From Rhizobium sp. RU36D (lineage in GTDB: Bacteria > Pseudomonadota > Alphaproteobacteria > Rhizobiales > Rhizobiaceae), in NCBI RefSeq assembly GCF_900176345.1, contig NZ_FWXU01000007.1, forward strand, positions 124,001-188,000: a stretch of 64,000 nucleotides of DNA, written 5' to 3'. Of this stretch, positions 1-7,335 are shown in pieces. Below the pieces are notes generated by a model. That model saw only the letters and a list, made by a program, of their open reading frames with translations, made no database searches and was not told the DNA's origin. Positions within the stretch are counted from its first letter, which is position 1; each line of letters opens with the position of its first letter. The translations under genes and the position numbers were made by a program.

Positions 1-843
1 CAAAACGATTTCCGGCCGATCACCTATGCCGCGTCCCAGGGCGACGGGTCTCTGGTGCTCATCGCAACAAGCCTGGTGCTGTTCCTGACGGGCATGGCGG
101 TCTATCTTTTGCCCGCCGTCGGTCTGGCAGTCCTGCTCCGGGCGCCAAATGACGGCTATCCCCTTGTGTGGTTGGAAGGCCTGAGGAAGCTTCGAGAGAC
201 AGTGACGGGTCGGGCGCTGCTCGCCTTCGGTATCCTCCCGACAATCCTGACGATCATTCTTGCCTTCGCCGCCGGGGCGGACCTGAGCGTCGTCTGGGTT
301 CTGCCGCTTTACGTGCCGCTGCTTCTCTTGGTCGGCCTGTTGCTACCTCCTGATCTCATCGGCCGCTATCTCCGGCGTGGTCTGGTCGTGGTCGGCATCT
401 ATATGGTTGCCCTCCTGGTAGCGGCGCCGATCTACAAGGAGAGCATACGCGGGAGCGATATTCGCAATATGACCGTGCCCGTGGCGCGCATGAGTGCGGC
501 GCTGGATGAGTTTTGGGTGGAGACTGCAGGCGATGCGCCAGGTTTCGTCGTGGCCGGCGAGCCAATTCTCGCCAATTCCATGTCCTTCTACTCGCGCCAT
601 CATCCGCTGACGCTTGAAGCAAACTCGCTTGAAATCGCGAAAGGCCATATGGATAAAGCCGAGATCGATCGTCGCGGGCTTATGGTGATCTGCCGCGCTG
701 GCGACGAGGCATGCCTTCCACTTGCGACCCTGCTGACCCAGGGCAAGCCGGATGCAGTCACGCGGCCCTTCACGATCGAGGGCTTCGACGGAGAGCGGCA
801 GTGGCCGTTCGTGGTCACCATGGTGAAGCCGCAGGGCCGGTAA
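1..843 (+). CDS. Glycosyltransferase family 39 (ArnT/PMT-like), C-terminal part
   Basis: The reading frame is open to base 1, so the start and catalytic N-terminus lie outside the window; about 280 codons are visible. They show several hydrophobic membrane segments followed by a soluble tail of about 130 residues, the layout of the C-terminal half of ArnT-like GT39 enzymes, which move a sugar from a polyprenyl-phosphate carrier onto lipid A or another periplasmic acceptor. The assignment leans on the neighbours (GtrA flippase 4 nt away on the other strand, ArnC/GtrB-like GT2, ChbG-type deacetylase), because the catalytic loops are not visible. Acceptor and sugar are unknown. Confidence 0.7.
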   Translation, partial: QNDFRPITYAASQGDGSLVLIATSLVLFLTGMAVYLLPAVGLAVLLRAPNDGYPLVWLEGLRKLRETVTGRALLAFGILPTILTIILAFAAGADLSVVWVLPLYVPLLLLVGLLLPPDLIGRYLRRGLVVVGIYMVALLVAAPIYKESIRGSDIRNMTVPVARMSAALDEFWVETAGDAPGFVVAGEPILANSMSFYSRHHPLTLEANSLEIAKGHMDKAEIDRRGLMVICRAGDEACLPLATLLTQGKPDAVTRPFTIEGFDGERQWPFVVTMVKPQGR

Positions 844-847
844 TTCC

Positions 848-1240
848 TCAGCGCGCGAGCTTGTTTTCGATCGACCACCGCGCCGCGACGAAATTCAGGA
901 TCGCTGCGACAATCGTGCCTGCAATTTTTGCGGGCCAGAGACCGATAAAACCGGTCAACACACCGACGGCGAGCGAAGACACCAGGAGCGAAACGAGTGC
1001 GCCGCTGGCGACGAAGCGGAGCAGCGCTGGGAGATGGCGGACGCGCCGTTCAAACGACCAGTTGGCATTCGCGACATAGGAAAACACCACCGCGATCAGC
1101 CAGGCGACGAGATTGGCGAGCAGCGCCGTCAGGCCGACATGGATCAGCAGGCCGAAGATCGAAAAATCGATGAGCGTGTTGCCGACGCCCACAATAAGAA
1201 AGCGGACGGCCTTGCCCTGTAATGGTCGCTCTTGTTCCAT
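848..1240 (-). CDS. GtrA-family polyprenyl-phosphate-sugar flippase-like membrane protein
   Basis: A 130-residue protein with four hydrophobic segments, the usual size and topology of GtrA, which is thought to flip polyprenyl-phosphate-linked sugars across the inner membrane. The frame also runs back to a GTG at 1264, but the ATG at 1240 has AGGA at a good distance and gives the normal family length, so I start there. It converges on the GT39 gene with 4 nt between the stops and diverges from the GT2 gene at 1415. Together these would supply carrier loading, flipping and transfer of one sugar. Confidence 0.85.
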   Translation of the reverse strand: MEQERPLQGKAVRFLIVGVGNTLIDFSIFGLLIHVGLTALLANLVAWLIAVVFSYVANANWSFERRVRHLPALLRFVASGALVSLLVSSLAVGVLTGFIGLWPAKIAGTIVAAILNFVAARWSIENKLAR

Positions 1241-1414
1241 GCTGATCCATCCTGTTTCACGCACCGCGATCTATCCGATATTGCAGCACAGGTTAAGCCC
1301 CTCATCCCGCTAGAGCGGAGGTGGGGAAGGATGTCTATGAACCAAGACGCTGGCTATTGTGCGCCTCTGTCATTATAGAGCCTGACGAAAGCATGTTTGT
1401 CACCGGAGACGTGA

Positions 1415-2365
1415 ATGGCCCTCCTGACTGTCGTCGCGCCCTTCCTCAATGAGCGCGATTCAGCCGCCGATTTTGCAGCCTTTGCCAGCAAGCTGGGCGA
1501 AGAGGTCAAGACGCGCCACGGGCTCGATCTCGAAGTCATCCTGGTCGATGACGGCAGCAGCGACGACAGTATCGCACGGTATCGGGAATATCTGAGTGGC
1601 AACTGGCGGATCGTTGAGCTCAGCCGCAATTTCGGCAAGGAAGTCGCGCTTTTTGCCGGTATCGAGCAGAGCCGCGGCGATTTTGTGCTGATGGTCGATG
1701 CCGACCTGCAGCATCCCTATTCGGTTTGCCTGGAACTGATCGACAAGATCATGGCCGATCCCGAACTGGATGTCGTTTATTCGATCCGCGACGATCGCAT
1801 GGACGAGTCGCTGAAGAAGGCGATTGCCGGCAGGTTCTTCTACTGGATCATCAATTCCCGCCAGCGGGTGAACATCCCGGAAAATGCCGGCGATTTCCGC
1901 ATCATGCGTCGGTCGGTTGCCGATGCGCTTCTAACCGTTCGCGACAAGCGGCGGTTCAACAAGGGTCTCTATGCTTGGGCCGGTTTCCGGCAGGAAGGCG
2001 TGTATTACACCCCGGATGCGCGACATGCTGGCACCAGCAAATGGTCGCGGCTTGCCCTGGTCGCTTTGTCGCTGGAGGGCATCACCTCGTTTTCCGTGCT
2101 GCCTTTGCGGGTGCTGTCCGGTGTTGGCGTGCTGATCGGCCTGGCCGGGATGCTGTACGGCCTGAAGATCCTGTTCGAGGTGATGTTCCACGGTATCGAC
2201 GTGCCCGGCTATCCGAGCCTGATGGTGGCCGTACTGGTGCTCGGGGGCTTCAATCTGGCGCTTTTGGGCTTGCTGGGCGAATATATCTGGGTCGCGGTCA
2301 GCGAGGTGAAGGACCGCCCGCTCTACATCGTCAGGCGTATCCACGGACCGGATAGATCGTCATGA
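1415..2365 (+). CDS. GT2 polyprenyl-phosphate sugar transferase (ArnC/GtrB-like)
   Basis: A 316-residue GT-A enzyme. Residues 1-210 carry the nucleotide-sugar fold, with a VDDGSSDDS signature near 44-52 and the metal-binding Asp-Ala-Asp at 95-97. Two C-terminal membrane helices (about 228-254 and 265-290) are typical of GtrB/ArnC/DPM1-like enzymes that load a sugar onto polyprenyl phosphate on the cytoplasmic face. GGAG six bases before the ATG supports the start; a GTG four bases upstream is out of frame. Its stop overlaps the deacetylase start by 4 nt (ATGA), so the two are probably translationally coupled. The sugar is not predictable from sequence. Confidence 0.88.
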   Translation: MALLTVVAPFLNERDSAADFAAFASKLGEEVKTRHGLDLEVILVDDGSSDDSIARYREYLSGNWRIVELSRNFGKEVALFAGIEQSRGDFVLMVDADLQHPYSVCLELIDKIMADPELDVVYSIRDDRMDESLKKAIAGRFFYWIINSRQRVNIPENAGDFRIMRRSVADALLTVRDKRRFNKGLYAWAGFRQEGVYYTPDARHAGTSKWSRLALVALSLEGITSFSVLPLRVLSGVGVLIGLAGMLYGLKILFEVMFHGIDVPGYPSLMVAVLVLGGFNLALLGLLGEYIWVAVSEVKDRPLYIVRRIHGPDRSS

Positions 2366-3219
2366 CCGAGACCGCTCCGTCAACACCGATGCCTCAGAAC
2401 ATCGTCCTGGTTGCCGACGATTATGGGCTGGCGCCCGGCATCAACAATGCGATCAGGACACTGATCGCGGCCGGTCGGCTGTCTGGGACGGGATGCATGA
2501 CGCTGTTTCCGGAATGGCCTGAGGCGGCCAGGCAATTGAAGGCGATGCCGGAGGCGAGCGATGTCGCCGTGGGCCTGCATTTGACGCTGACGGATTTCGA
2601 GCCGTTGAGCGGTGTCGGCCCCCTCGGGACCGGACCCATGCCTAAGCTCAGCCGCCTGATCCGGGCAAGCTATACCGGTGGAGTCGACCTGCCGGCGCTG
2701 TTTCGCGAACTGGATGCGCAGCTCGCAGCCTTTGTCCAGGCCATGGGGCGCATGCCGGATTATCTGGATGGCCATCAGCATGTGCACTTCCTGCCGGGGG
2801 TGCGCCTATGGTTGACGCGGCGACGGTTTCACTTGGTCTCGTCGGGGACGCCCTGGCTACGCGGCGCTCCGGTGACTGGGCTCGCGGATGGTTTCAACAT
2901 GAAGACCAAGGTCGCCGTCGTGGCGCTTCTCGCCCGCGGTTTCGATGCGGAGATGGCGGCCGCCGGGTTCGTCGTCAGGGGGCCGCTGGCCGGCTTTTAT
3001 GAATGGGGCTCGCCTGCCAGCTTTGCTCCGACCTTGCGGTCTCTGGCCGCGCGCCTGCCGGATGGCGCCGTCGTCATGTGCCACCCCGGCGAGGTCGATG
3101 AGGTGCTCAAGTCACGCGACATGCTGATCGCCGCGCGGCCGATCGAATTCCAGGAATTGATGCGCTTCGATGGCTGGCGGCTCGCCAGGAGCGGAACGGG
3201 CAGAGGAGCGATTGCATGA
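2362..3219 (+). CDS. ChbG/HpnK (YdjC) family sugar deacetylase, NaxD-like by context
   Basis: A 285-residue YdjC-fold carbohydrate deacetylase. The metal and catalytic motifs are present: Asp-Asp-Tyr-Gly at 19-22, Gly-Leu-His at 71-73, Asp-Gly-His-Gln-His-Val-His at 136-142 and Cys-His-Pro-Gly-Glu at 240-244. Family members remove N-acetyl groups from sugars; NaxD of Francisella and LgmC of Bordetella act on polyprenyl-phosphate-bound amino sugars before ArnT-like transfer to lipid A. The 4-nt overlap with the GT2 gene and the nearby GT39 and GtrA genes favour that role here over chitooligosaccharide use or hopanoid modification. Its stop also overlaps ttcA by 4 nt. Confidence 0.82.
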   Translation: MTETAPSTPMPQNIVLVADDYGLAPGINNAIRTLIAAGRLSGTGCMTLFPEWPEAARQLKAMPEASDVAVGLHLTLTDFEPLSGVGPLGTGPMPKLSRLIRASYTGGVDLPALFRELDAQLAAFVQAMGRMPDYLDGHQHVHFLPGVRLWLTRRRFHLVSSGTPWLRGAPVTGLADGFNMKTKVAVVALLARGFDAEMAAAGFVVRGPLAGFYEWGSPASFAPTLRSLAARLPDGAVVMCHPGEVDEVLKSRDMLIAARPIEFQELMRFDGWRLARSGTGRGAIA

Positions 3220-4094
3220 CACTCGACATGATCGATCAGGACGCGGCCGAAACGACCGTGACGGACGAAGACGAGGCGCGCCACCCGCTTTTCGCCGATG
3301 CGCCACGTTCTGTCTCGTTCAACAAGCTGCGCAAGCGGCTGTTGCGGCAGGTTCGGCAGGCCATTGACGATTTCGATATGCTGAAAGGCCAGCGGCGCTG
3401 GCTGATCGGCGTCTCCGGCGGCAAGGACAGTTACGGCCTGCTCGCCCTGTTGATGGACCTGAAATGGCGGGGCTTGCTGCCGGTCGAGCTTATCGCCTGC
3501 AACCTGGATCAGGGCCAGCCGAATTTCCCAAAACACATTCTGCCGGACTATCTCGCATCCATCGGCGTGAAGCATCGCATCGAGTATCGCGACACCTATT
3601 CCATCGTGAAGGAAAAGGTGCCGGAAGGCGCTACCTACTGCTCGCTCTGTTCGCGGCTTCGGCGTGGCAATCTCTACCGCATAGCGCGGGAGGAGGGCTG
3701 CGACGCGCTGGTGCTCGGGCATCACCGGGAAGACATTCTCGAAACCTTCTTCATGAATTTCTTCCATGGCGGCCGGCTTGCCGGGATGCCAGCAAAACTG
3801 CTGAATGACGAGGGCGACCTGATGGTGCTGCGTCCGCTGGCCTATGCGGCCGAGGACGACCTTGCCAAATTTGCCGCTGCCATGGCCTTTCCGATCATTC
3901 CCTGCGATCTCTGCGGCTCGCAGGATGGCTTGCAGCGCAATGCGATGAAGGCCATGCTGGCGGATATCGAAACGCGCATGCCGGGCCGCAAGGACACCAT
4001 GCTGCGGGCGCTTGCCCATGTGAACCCTTCCCACCTCCTCGACCCCAGGCTGTTCGACTTTGCCGGCCTGATGGCACATTCCAAGGAAGACTGA
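3216..4094 (+). CDS. ttcA: tRNA-cytidine(32) 2-sulfurtransferase TtcA
   Basis: A 292-residue PP-loop ATPase. It has SGGKDS at 67-72, a Cys-Ser-Leu-Cys pair at 142-145 and further cysteines at 230 and 233. In TtcA, three cysteines of this pattern hold a [4Fe-4S] cluster used to thiolate C32 of certain tRNAs. The length fits the family. The start overlaps the preceding deacetylase by ATGA and the next gene starts 2 nt after the stop, so it sits in the middle of a coupled operon that otherwise looks like envelope glycan metabolism. Depends on Fe-S supply, for instance from the suf operon in this window. Confidence 0.9.
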   Translation: MTLDMIDQDAAETTVTDEDEARHPLFADAPRSVSFNKLRKRLLRQVRQAIDDFDMLKGQRRWLIGVSGGKDSYGLLALLMDLKWRGLLPVELIACNLDQGQPNFPKHILPDYLASIGVKHRIEYRDTYSIVKEKVPEGATYCSLCSRLRRGNLYRIAREEGCDALVLGHHREDILETFFMNFFHGGRLAGMPAKLLNDEGDLMVLRPLAYAAEDDLAKFAAAMAFPIIPCDLCGSQDGLQRNAMKAMLADIETRMPGRKDTMLRALAHVNPSHLLDPRLFDFAGLMAHSKED

Positions 4095-4096
4095 CG

Positions 4097-4918
4097 ATGG
4101 CAGACATCGATATTTCCCTGCTGGCCAACCTGTTGCAGGAGGCCGCGGCGACGGAAATCCTACCGCGCTTCCGCAATCTCGGGGATGGCGACGTCAGGAT
4201 CAAGACGGAGGCCATCGATCTCGTGACCGAGGCGGACGAGGCCGCGGAACGGCTGATCGCCGCGCGGCTGAAGGAGGCGATGCCGGACGCGCTGTTCGTT
4301 GGTGAGGAATCCGTGGCTGCTGACCCCGGCTTGCTGGGACGGCTGGCCGATGCGCCGCTGGCGGTGGTTGTCGATCCGATCGACGGAACCTTCAACTTCG
4401 CCTCCGGCCTGCCTCTGTTCGGCGTGATGATCAGCGTCGTTTCCGCAGGTGAGACGGTCGCCGGCATCATCTATGACCCCATGGGCAATGACTGGCTGAT
4501 TGCCGAAAAGGGCTCCGGTGCCTGGCTCTGCAGCGTCGATGGCGCCCAGACGCAGATGCAGGTCTCGCCGTCTGTCCCTCTGGCCCAGATGGTTGGAATT
4601 GCCAATACCGGTTACTTCGAGCTGGAGACGCGCCGGCGGCTTCTGAACAATCTCGCCGATGTCAGGCTATTTACCAGCTATCGTTGCGCGGCCCATGAAT
4701 ACCGCGCCTTTGCGGCCGGGCACCTGCATTTCCTGATGTACAACAAGCTGATGCCCTGGGATCACCTGGCCGGCACGCTGATATCAACGGAATCCGGTGC
4801 CTATGCCGCCCGCTTTGACGGCACGCCCTATTTGCCGCACCACGTGGATGGTGGTCTGCTGATTGCCTCCGATAAGGATGCCTGGACCGAGCTTCGCGAG
4901 AAGATCTTCACCGTCTGA
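4097..4918 (+). CDS. Inositol monophosphatase family phosphatase
   Basis: A 273-residue Mg2+-dependent, Li+-sensitive-type phosphatase. The three family motifs are visible: Gly-Glu-Glu-Ser at 69-72, Asp-Pro-Ile-Asp-Gly-Thr at 93-98, and Trp-Asp at 221-222 followed by His-Leu-Ala-Gly, supplying the metal ligands. Members hydrolyse inositol monophosphate, PAP/PAPS (CysQ), histidinol phosphate or fructose bisphosphate, and sequence alone does not choose between them. It begins 2 nt after ttcA and ends the operon, just before a strong hairpin terminator at 4941-4974. Confidence 0.85.
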   Translation: MADIDISLLANLLQEAAATEILPRFRNLGDGDVRIKTEAIDLVTEADEAAERLIAARLKEAMPDALFVGEESVAADPGLLGRLADAPLAVVVDPIDGTFNFASGLPLFGVMISVVSAGETVAGIIYDPMGNDWLIAEKGSGAWLCSVDGAQTQMQVSPSVPLAQMVGIANTGYFELETRRRLLNNLADVRLFTSYRCAAHEYRAFAAGHLHFLMYNKLMPWDHLAGTLISTESGAYAARFDGTPYLPHHVDGGLLIASDKDAWTELREKIFTV

Positions 4919-4940
4919 GCCCCAGCCACAACGCATGAAA

Positions 4941-4974
4941 AAAAGGCCGCGGAGCAGGTGCTTCGCGGCCTTTT
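4941..4974. terminator. Bidirectional intrinsic terminator
   Basis: An 11-bp perfect inverted repeat (AAAAGGCCGCG with CGCGGCCTTTT) around a 12-nt loop, with A-rich and T-rich flanks. It lies between the convergent phosphatase (+) and MFS (-) genes and can serve both. Confidence 0.85.
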
Positions 4975-4994
4975 CTATATCTGCTGTCCGACGC

Positions 4995-6242
4995 TCAGAC
5001 TGCCGGGTTCTGCTGGCGGAACAGCTTGCCCTTCTCGCCGATCAGCACGAAAACCAGGCCGATGATCGAGACAACGAAATAGCCTGCGACCATGGGCAAT
5101 GCCGTTCCGTCATAGGCCTGGCCGATGCCGGCGCCGATGATCGATCCGCCGACCGTGCCCATGAAGCCGAGAACCGAAGAGGCGGTTCCTGCGACGTGAC
5201 CGAGCGGCTCCATGGCCAGCGAGTTAAAGTTCGACCCGATCCAGCCGAACTGGAACATGGCCAGGGCGAAGAAGGTGAAGAACAGGAAGAACGGCATCGG
5301 CTGCGGTCCCAGCAACTGGGCCAGCAGCCAGATGAAGGTGATGGCGATGAAGCCGAGCAGCGAGCCGTGGGACAGCCTGCGCATGCCGAAGCGGCCAACC
5401 AACTGGGCATTGACGAAGGACGACAGGGCCATGAACAGCGCCACACCCGCGAAGGCGACCGGGAAATAGACGCCGAGCTGGTAGATGCCGACATAGACCT
5501 GCTGTGCCGAGTTGATGAAGCCGAACAGCGCCCCGAAGATGAAGGTGCTGGCAATCGTGTAACAGAGCGCCACGCGGTTGGTGAGCACGATCCGGAAGCC
5601 TCCAAAGATCGACGCGGCCGACAGCGGACGAACATCCTCCGCATGCAGCGTTTCGGGGAGCTTGATATACATCCAAAGCCCGACGATCAGCGCTGAGACG
5701 GCCATGAAGACAAAGATCCAGTGCCAGTCGCCGAACATCATGATAACCTGGCCGCTGCCGGGAGCCACGACCGGTACCACCATGAAGACCATCATGATCA
5801 GGGACATGACCTCCGCCATCTTGCGGCCGCCATAGACGTCGCGAACGATCGACACGGTAATCACGCGGGTGGCGGCGGAGCCGATGCCCTGGATGAAGCG
5901 CAGCACCAGCAGTGATTCGAAGCTCGGGACCAAAAGCACGGCCATGGACGAGACGACATAGATGCCAAGGCCGACGAGCATGGGCATGCGCCGTCCAAAG
6001 CGGTCGGCTATCGGGCCATAGAAGAGCTGTGCGATGCCGAAGCCGATCAGATAGGCCGAGACGACATACTGACGATGGTTTTCGTTTTCGACGTTGAGTG
6101 CACTGCCGATCTCCTGGAGACCCGGTAGCATGATATCGATTGCCAGCGCGTTCAGCGCCATGAGCATTGCCATCATGGCAATGAATTGCGTTCTGCCCAT
6201 GCCCTTCAGGGCCGCTGGGCGGTCGTCCAATGAACTGTTCAT
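4995..6242 (-). CDS. MFS multidrug efflux transporter, Bcr/CflA type
   Basis: A 415-residue, 12-helix major facilitator. It has the motif A region (Gly-Pro-Ile-Ala-Asp-Arg-Phe-Gly-Arg-Arg) after helix 2 and an early acidic residue in helix 1 (Ala-Ile-Asp-Ile-Met-Leu-Pro), both typical of the Bcr/CflA drug:H+ antiporter group. Substrates cannot be read from sequence; bicyclomycin, chloramphenicol or sulfonamides are only family examples. A TTG at 6257 extends the frame, but the ATG at 6242 follows an AGGCAGGA ribosome-binding site, so I use the ATG. Monocistronic, converging on the phosphatase terminator. Confidence 0.85.
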   Translation of the reverse strand: MNSSLDDRPAALKGMGRTQFIAMMAMLMALNALAIDIMLPGLQEIGSALNVENENHRQYVVSAYLIGFGIAQLFYGPIADRFGRRMPMLVGLGIYVVSSMAVLLVPSFESLLVLRFIQGIGSAATRVITVSIVRDVYGGRKMAEVMSLIMMVFMVVPVVAPGSGQVIMMFGDWHWIFVFMAVSALIVGLWMYIKLPETLHAEDVRPLSAASIFGGFRIVLTNRVALCYTIASTFIFGALFGFINSAQQVYVGIYQLGVYFPVAFAGVALFMALSSFVNAQLVGRFGMRRLSHGSLLGFIAITFIWLLAQLLGPQPMPFFLFFTFFALAMFQFGWIGSNFNSLAMEPLGHVAGTASSVLGFMGTVGGSIIGAGIGQAYDGTALPMVAGYFVVSIIGLVFVLIGEKGKLFRQQNPAV

Positions 6243-6331
6243 GAATTCCTGCCTCAAAACAGACTCAAGGCGCTGTTCGGCACAGCGCCTTGAAAAATAA
6301 ACCGAATTTTCTTCCGGGATGCCGGAGGAGA

Positions 6332-6664
6332 TCAGGCGGCGCCGCGAACGGCGATGCCCTGCTGTTCAAGATGGCCCTGCAATTCGCCGGCCTGGAACAT
6401 TTCGCGGACGATGTCGCAGCCGCCGATGAATTCGCCCTTCACGTAGAGCTGGGGGATCGTCGGCCAGTTCGAGAAATCCTTGATGCCCTGCCGCAGTTCG
6501 CTATCGGCCAGCACGTTGATGCCCTTGTAGTCGACGCCAAGATAATCAAGGATCTGCACCACCTGTCCGGAGAAACCGCACTGCGGAAACTGCGGGGTGC
6601 CCTTCATGAACAGAACGACGTCGTTGCTCTTCACTTCGTTTGCGATGAAATCATTGGCGCTCAT
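6332..6664 (-). CDS. grxD: Monothiol glutaredoxin, Grx4/GrxD family
   Basis: A 110-residue CGFS monothiol glutaredoxin, with the Cys-Gly-Phe-Ser motif at 29-32 and the glutathione-binding Trp-Pro-Thr-Ile-Pro and Gly-Gly-Cys-Asp motifs downstream. Grx4 proteins bind a [2Fe-2S] cluster with glutathione and pass it on, often as a heterodimer with BolA. The frame extends to a GTG at 6679, but AAAGGA before the ATG at 6664 fixes the start. The bolA-family gene lies about 400 bases upstream on the same strand with one small gene between, a neighbourhood that supports a joint role in Fe-S trafficking. Confidence 0.92.
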   Translation of the reverse strand: MSANDFIANEVKSNDVVLFMKGTPQFPQCGFSGQVVQILDYLGVDYKGINVLADSELRQGIKDFSNWPTIPQLYVKGEFIGGCDIVREMFQAGELQGHLEQQGIAVRGAA

Positions 6665-6793
6665 GGGATATCCTTTCACATGCGGGGTAAAGGCCCGCTG
6701 CTATACCTTTAAACCTTAAATACCATGAGTGGCCGCGAATTCCAGCCGCGAAATTAAAAAACCCGGGCGTGCGGATATTGCGACACAGATCGA

Positions 6794-7033
6794 CTATCGG
6801 CTGCGCTGCCTGCTGCGGGCGCGGGCCGTCCGGCGGCGGCTCTGCTGGCGCTTGGCCGGCTTGCGCGTGGTGGACGTCGCCTTCTTTCGGACGAAGCGGC
6901 CTGTGGTCGCTGAGCGTGTTTGCTGGCGCTTGCGACGCTTGGTGGTGCTGCGCTTGCCGGTAGTCTTCTTGAGGATTTCCTTGATGACGCTTTCCACCAC
7001 GCCGGTCACAAGCTCATTTACCAGATTGGCCAT
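6794..7033 (-). CDS. Small, highly basic hypothetical protein (79 aa)
   Basis: I do not recognise the family. The first 20 residues are a short hydrophobic/amphipathic segment (MANLVNELV then VVESVIKEILKK). The remainder is almost entirely Lys, Arg, Thr, Ser, Ala and Gln, resembling the low-complexity tails of histone-H1-like or RNA-binding proteins. GGGGAG ten bases before the ATG supports translation. It lies between bolA and grxD on the same strand, with gaps of 49 nt after bolA and about 130 nt before grxD. Nucleic-acid binding is plausible from composition alone. An opposite-strand frame covers the same bases and looks like its shadow. Confidence 0.6.
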   Translation of the reverse strand: MANLVNELVTGVVESVIKEILKKTTGKRSTTKRRKRQQTRSATTGRFVRKKATSTTRKPAKRQQSRRRTARARSRQRSR

Positions 7034-7082
7034 ACCGAACTTGCTCCCCTCTAGCGATTGGCAAAACGTCCCGTAGCCCCGA

Positions 7083-7322
7083 TCAGGACTGCGGCGGTGC
7101 GCTAGTCTGCAGGGCCAGCGCGTGCAACACGCCGCCCATATTGCCCTTCAGCGCATCATAGACCATCTGGTGCTGCTGCACGCGGGTCTTGCCGCGAAAT
7201 GCCTCGGCCACGACCTCGGCGGCATAGTGATCGCCGTCGCCTGCGAGGTCGCGGATGACGACCTTGGCGCCGGGAATGCCTGCCTTGATCAGATCTTCGA
7301 TTTCGCCGGGTTTCATGGCCAT
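7083..7322 (-). CDS. BolA family protein (IbaG-like)
   Basis: A 79-residue BolA-fold protein with the conserved helix-turn region and His residues around Asp-His-Tyr and Gln-Gln-His-Gln-Met-Val-Tyr, the expected size for the family. BolA proteins partner monothiol glutaredoxins in [2Fe-2S] binding, and a CGFS glutaredoxin is encoded just downstream. The frame continues 32 codons further to 7418, overlapping the purL 3' end, but AAAGGA eight bases before the ATG at 7322 marks the start. The stop-to-start gap from purL is 13 nt, so it is probably co-transcribed with purL. Confidence 0.9.
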   Translation of the reverse strand: MAMKPGEIEDLIKAGIPGAKVVIRDLAGDGDHYAAEVVAEAFRGKTRVQQHQMVYDALKGNMGGVLHALALQTSAPPQS

Positions 7323-7335
7323 GACGGATTTCCTT

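Noticed and set aside
1296..1330. CCCCTCATCC...GAGGTGGGGAAGG before the GT2 gene, resembling a rhizobial repeat end
   Set aside because: Only a partial resemblance and no clear inverted arms, so no repeat was called.
2997..4079. A 360-codon minus-strand frame opposite ttcA
   Set aside because: Antisense to ttcA with all its conserved motifs; composition is that of a shadow frame.
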